Shown here: positions 61,401 to 64,000 of the stretch, piece after piece
How positions within the stretch are numbered: the first letter of the stretch is position 1
How the letters are laid out: each line of letters opens with the position of its first letter
Source of the DNA: Agrobacterium tumefaciens
Lineage (GTDB): Bacteria; Pseudomonadota; Alphaproteobacteria; Rhizobiales; Rhizobiaceae
DNA length: 64,000 nucleotides
NCBI GenBank assembly: GCA_017744915.1
Contig: JAGIAH010000002.1
Span: 521,826 to 585,825, forward strand
Direction of reading: 5' to 3'
Notes under the pieces: model-generated
What the model saw: only the letters and a program-made list of their open reading frames with translations
Told to the model about the DNA's origin: nothing
Databases searched by the model: none
Translations under genes and position numbers: made by a program

Positions 61401-64000
61401 CGTATCGTCATTGCGGTCGAACGCAATCCGGCTGGCGGTTATACGCTCCATAAATATGCAGACGGCAAGCTGATGGGCAGCCAGCCCGTTGGCGCCACCT
61501 ATGATATCGGTTCGTCCGGCTTCCTGCTGTTTGCCGATAACGACCAGGAAACGGCGCCATTCTCGCTGTCCTCCGTGGCATTCCTCGAAAAAACGCTCTC
61601 TTCCGCCGAAGTGGCCGCGCTTGGAACGGTCACGGCGAATGGTCCGTTCCAGTCCGCCATTTCCGGCGTCAACATGGTTCAGTTCGACTTTTCCAACGGC
61701 ACCTTCGCGCCAAGCTTCGGTGCGGGGTCGCTGTCCCAGAAGATCGGTACGGAATCGTCCGTCCAACTGACGGGAGCCTATCGCGAACATCAGGAAACCA
61801 TCACCGGTGTCGATCTTGGAACGCCGGACGTTCAGTTCGTCGCCCGTGCCGGCGACGACCAGACGGTTACGGCGACGACCGACATGCAAAAGATCAGGCT
61901 TGTCGCGGCCAATATCGACAGGCTTGGCCAGATCGCCAGTGTCGAGTGGTTGAATGAAAACGGCGAGATCGTCGGTCGCGGAGCCGATGTCGAAGTCGAA
62001 TTCGGCGCCGGCGTCCACAGGCTGACGCTCGTTGCCCGCTCCGATAAGGGCGTCGTCAGCACCGACGATGTCAAGGTCGCCGTCAGGACTTCCGCCACGC
62101 TGCTTCACGACAATTTCGACGATGGCAACGCGAATGGCTGGTCCGATGCCGGTGCGAACTGGCAGGCCGTCGGTTCGGCGACGGGCAGGCAGGCTGATCC
62201 GGATGAGACGATCGCCGCACCGGAAGGTGCATTGCGTGCCTATCGCGACGCGGACGGCATGAAGCTGTGGCAGGGCGAAGGCTCCGGCGCCTGGAGCGGA
62301 TACACGGTATCGGCGACGATCCTCTCGGAAGACAACAAGCCCTTCGGCCTCGTCGCTTATTACACCGATGCGCAGAACTACTATCTGCTGTCCTTCGACA
62401 TCGCGTCGAACAGGCGCGAGCTGGTCAAGATGCGTGACGGCGTGAAGATCGTGCTGGCAAGCGAGCAGGCCGGTGCGCCCTTCGACCGCGCTGGCACGGT
62501 CAAGCTGGCGATCGACGATGGCCGTATTTTTGCGTCGCTTGATGGCGAGGTTCTGTTCGGTGGCGCCGTTGAGGACAGCACCTCTCCGCTCTCCGGCGGA
62601 AGTGTCGGTCTCTGGGTCAATCAGAGCAAGCAGGTCTTTTTTGACGATATTTTCGTTGAAAAGGGTGCCTTCGCGGTCGATGCCGGTCGTTCGATACGGC
62701 TGGTCGACAGCGACGGCGATGGCAAGGTCACGGTCGATCTCGCGGCTTCGGCAAAAATCGGCGCCAGCGAGGCGGCGCGTTTTGCATGGTCTGAACAGGG
62801 CGTCAAACTCGCCGATGGCGTCACTAGCCGCGTCGAGTTCAGCGAGGGTACGCATCTGGTTCGTGTCGATATGACGGATGCCGGTCGCAACGCTTCCGAT
62901 ACTGTCACTGTCGAAATCGTTGCCGCGAAGAACGTTCTTCTCAGTACCTCTTTCGCCGACGGCAAGGCGGCCGATTTCCACTTCGTCGATGAAGGTGAAC
63001 TGGGCGCTGCCGCGAACTGGGCGATTGTCGACGGCGCGCTCGTCCAGAGCGCCAATCGCTACAGCCGCGAACTGGGCGGTAATGGCGATACCGCGCCGAC
63101 GGCCGAATGGAACCTGAGCTGGAGCGCGCTGGGTGACGGTATCTATGCCCTGCGCAAAGGAACCTACGCACTTTACGAAGGCGCGGGCGCCGAGGAGTGG
63201 AGCGACTATTCGGTACAGGCCGGCTTCACGACGCAGTCTGCGGCGGTGGGTCTCCTGCTGCACTATCAGAATGCTGGAAACTACATCAAGTTCGAGCTGG
63301 ATAACCGCACCGGCCTCTCGCAGCTGTTCTTGATGAAGGATGGCATCGAACAGACCCTGTGGCAGGGACCGGCCGTCTACAAGGTCGCAGGCTCCAACAC
63401 GCTGCGCGCCGACATGGTGGATGATCGCCTGCAGGTCTGGCTGAATGGCGAAGCCCTGTTCACCAAGGCGATCGGCATCGATGGTCCGGGCAAGGGCACC
63501 TTCGGCCTTTATAACTGGCGTGCCGGCCAGGGCGTTGCCTTTGACGATGTTCTGGTAACGCTGCCAACGGAAAAGGCCGTCACGATGGCGGACACAACCC
63601 GGCTCACCGGCACGGACGGTGCGGACATGCTTGCCGGGAGTGCCGCCGATGAGACCATTCTCGGCCTTGGCGGCGATGACGATCTTCAGGGTTTTGGCGG
63701 CGCTGACCGGCTGGATGGCGGCGAGGGCGATGATGCGCTGGCGGGTGGTGAGGGCAATGACGCCCTTTCCGGCGGTTCCGGCAATGACGGGCTGTGGGGT
63801 GATGGCGGCGACGACATGATCGCCGGTGGCCTCGGTGACGATTTCATCGAGGGCGGCCGCGGCAATGACCTGCTGATCGGTGGCGACGGCTCGGACCGCT
63901 ATCGTTACGGACGCGGCGACGGGTCCGACGTGATCCTGGAGACGGCCTCGACATCCGGCGCGGTTGACCGCCTGTCGCTCTACGACATCGATCGCGGCGA
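58401..64000 (+). CDS. Giant RTX-type secreted metallophosphoesterase with LamG domains (3' end outside window)
   Basis: I translated the open frame by hand: >1,866 residues without stop at the right edge. It has no N-terminal signal. Residues ~30-190 form a LamG-like domain. The metallophosphoesterase domain spans ~343-590: VPDTQDY (Asp-X-Gln), GDVTQNN, GNHD (420-423), TTHHYTN (508-514) and SGHVFGDG (566-573). Motif I lacks the usual His and motif V reads GHVF, not GHxH. Two more LamG-like units (226-residue tandem repeat) and further beta-rich domains follow. From residue ~1735, GGxGxD-type repeats are RTX calcium-binding units, so type I secretion is likely. ATG 58401 follows AAAGGCC. Confidence 0.85.
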   Translation, partial: MTTSQNSIANPIETSSDWLLTIPRLSQQQGILVSPNGSGMATSYSLVYDVYFPTGGSTGWMPFLQTDVTNSNDGDIFGKVGGDSYGVGISGNYRGAAKLDAWNRIGLTIETDADGAVSMKKYINGEFVSSQKINGGADRFAIDMSRGFLIFSDEDGETSPAYLSNFLFIQKVLTNEEMSYLDTATASGILPDQFRQQAEEFGVFEVRFAEGSATPVVGTGTFTGRETTLEFTTAAQAGIPAIGEKAAVEPDAVVKTSAIQDMMVTPDAANVTIDLSKHFSGENLTFTVQNSGNETVNAVLTDGNKLTLDFSAFGYSDIRVTATDSAGKTAIDDFRVRVAGPNAYTIAVVPDTQDYTVLPNGDKTLNGMFDWLVKNSGALNIRFVTQVGDVTQNNTAEEWAIAKAAISKLDGKIPYALAAGNHDQGQGAKNYSSLITDSFSPDYLRQNSTLGGVYDQEPTESKNAWYTFTGADNTKWIVLTLEFGARDDVLRWAGEVLAANADSRAIVTTHHYTNMANRADNFSHRLFAEGTGKNYGIGTNPANANDGEDMWQKLISKHPNVSFVFSGHVFGDGAETVVALNDAGEPVYQMLVNYQNGVATEVTGNGDASRGGNGGNGAIRLITIDPDNDTVMTSTYLSALDEYLTGSRGDAAPSRDGKGVEAETVNVEIQTVTFSQENIDGVASGIITAPQFNPLNGLKLTPGFAPANGGSTFDNYSIVMDVRLPKDGGGLASIFQSDLSNKTDGDLWLNYRGATALIGTDGRDEGAVPLDAWTRIVIAVERNPAGGYMLYKYADGKLMGSQPVGAAYDISAAGFLLFADDSSETAAFSMSSVAFLDKTLSASEVSALGGVTAPGPFASQLSGAKMVQFDFSNGTMSPTIGSGTLSQNIGGDPRIQPVVFGEETVGEAASGIITAPQFDGRNGLKITPDFNPKNGGSTFDNYSIVMDVKLPKDGASLASIFQSDLSNVTDGDLWLNYRGTTALIGTDGRDEGAVPLDVWTRIVIAVERNPAGGYTLHKYADGKLMGSQPVGATYDIGSSGFLLFADNDQETAPFSLSSVAFLEKTLSSAEVAALGTVTANGPFQSAISGVNMVQFDFSNGTFAPSFGAGSLSQKIGTESSVQLTGAYREHQETITGVDLGTPDVQFVARAGDDQTVTATTDMQKIRLVAANIDRLGQIASVEWLNENGEIVGRGADVEVEFGAGVHRLTLVARSDKGVVSTDDVKVAVRTSATLLHDNFDDGNANGWSDAGANWQAVGSATGRQADPDETIAAPEGALRAYRDADGMKLWQGEGSGAWSGYTVSATILSEDNKPFGLVAYYTDAQNYYLLSFDIASNRRELVKMRDGVKIVLASEQAGAPFDRAGTVKLAIDDGRIFASLDGEVLFGGAVEDSTSPLSGGSVGLWVNQSKQVFFDDIFVEKGAFAVDAGRSIRLVDSDGDGKVTVDLAASAKIGASEAARFAWSEQGVKLADGVTSRVEFSEGTHLVRVDMTDAGRNASDTVTVEIVAAKNVLLSTSFADGKAADFHFVDEGELGAAANWAIVDGALVQSANRYSRELGGNGDTAPTAEWNLSWSALGDGIYALRKGTYALYEGAGAEEWSDYSVQAGFTTQSAAVGLLLHYQNAGNYIKFELDNRTGLSQLFLMKDGIEQTLWQGPAVYKVAGSNTLRADMVDDRLQVWLNGEALFTKAIGIDGPGKGTFGLYNWRAGQGVAFDDVLVTLPTEKAVTMADTTRLTGTDGADMLAGSAADETILGLGGDDDLQGFGGADRLDGGEGDDALAGGEGNDALSGGSGNDGLWGDGGDDMIAGGLGDDFIEGGRGNDLLIGGDGSDRYRYGRGDGSDVILETASTSGAVDRLSLYDIDRG
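60450..61743 (+). repeat. Internal tandem duplication, 678-bp period
   Basis: Two units, 60450-61065 and 61128-61743, encode nearly the same LamG-like domain. Shared stretches include SGIITAPQF, GGSTFDNYSIVMDV, LASIFQSDLSN, TDGDLWLNYRG, ALIGTDGRDEGAVPLD and MVQFDFSNGT. Exact offsets of 678 bases (226 codons) fit at both SGIITAPQF and GGSTFDNY. The DNA is also close between units, so the duplication looks recent or kept alike by conversion. Confidence 0.88.
63603..63950 (+). repeat. RTX calcium-binding nonapeptide repeats
   Basis: From residue ~1735, the protein shows a run of glycine/aspartate nonapeptides (for example LGGDDDLQG, GGEGDDALA, GGSGNDGLW, GGLGDDFIE, GGRGNDLLI). These form calcium-loaded parallel beta rolls in type I secreted proteins. 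The C-terminal secretion signal would lie beyond the window. Confidence 0.88.

Noticed and set aside
61029..63263. Minus-strand open frame of 744 codons opposite the giant secreted protein gene
   Set aside because: The plus strand encodes clear LamG and RTX architecture with conserved repeats; the antisense protein has no recognisable domain. Long antisense frames are expected in high-GC DNA with biased third positions.

Overview
The window looks like a secondary-replicon segment of an Agrobacterium/Rhizobium-type alphaproteobacterium. The evidence is high GC with strong codon bias, many LacI-regulated ABC sugar importers paired with Gfo/Idh/MocA dehydrogenases, and a denitrification island with nirK-nirV, nnrR, nnrS, norCBQD, norEF and napEFDABC. 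The order resembles what I recall of the Agrobacterium tumefaciens linear chromosome; that assignment is inference. I saw no rRNA, tRNA, CRISPR, insertion sequence or prophage.

Layout. 1-4.3 kb: a GGDEF-EAL protein cut by the left edge, then an overlapping pair (dual-specificity phosphatase and metallophosphoesterase). 4.3-8 kb: a LacI regulator, a GntR/UTRA regulator with a small membrane protein, and a divergent HAD + PdxH-like pair with a clear palindromic operator between them. 8-15.4 kb: a minus-strand sugar operon (dehydrogenase, TIM-barrel isomerase, binding protein, two permeases, MalK-type ATPase) divergent from its LacI regulator across a perfect 16-bp operator. 15.4-18.8 kb: a Tat-type secreted unknown, an SDR with divergent LysR, and a cupin. 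19-30.7 kb: a second, ribose-type sugar importer with LacI regulator, isomerase and dehydrogenase, followed by a periplasmic isomerase and a three-part membrane or periplasmic sugar dehydrogenase (GMC flavoprotein with an apparent 3Fe-4S motif, small Tat subunit, cytochrome c). The whole resembles a 3-keto-sugar pathway.

30.8-57.2 kb is the denitrification island: nnrR; nirK-nirV; nnrS; two DUF2249 genes; norCBQD; norEF; a 51-residue NnrT-like protein and nnrU; then ubiquinone genes. The last group is DUF488-ubiD-ubiX on one strand and ubiT-ubiU-ubiV plus a small unknown gene on the other, i.e. the oxygen-independent ubiquinone hydroxylation system beside the decarboxylase and its prenyl-flavin synthase. 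A nitrate/sulfonate-type ABC transporter of unknown substrate and a second nnrS follow, then napEFDABC. Seven intergenic palindromes of the form TTTG-N8-CAAA (one with ATTG) lie before nirK, nnrS, the DUF2249 pair, norC, norE/nnrT, DUF488/ubiT and the ABC-nnrS operon. They suggest one NnrR regulon joining nitrogen-oxide respiration, anaerobic quinone synthesis and the unknown transporter. An FNR-type site before nnrR suggests an FNR-to-NnrR cascade.

57.3-64 kb: a LysR regulator divergent from a very large (>1,866 residues) protein that runs off the right edge. It carries LamG-like domains, a metallophosphoesterase domain, a 226-residue tandem duplication and C-terminal RTX calcium-binding repeats, so it is probably exported by a type I secretion system.
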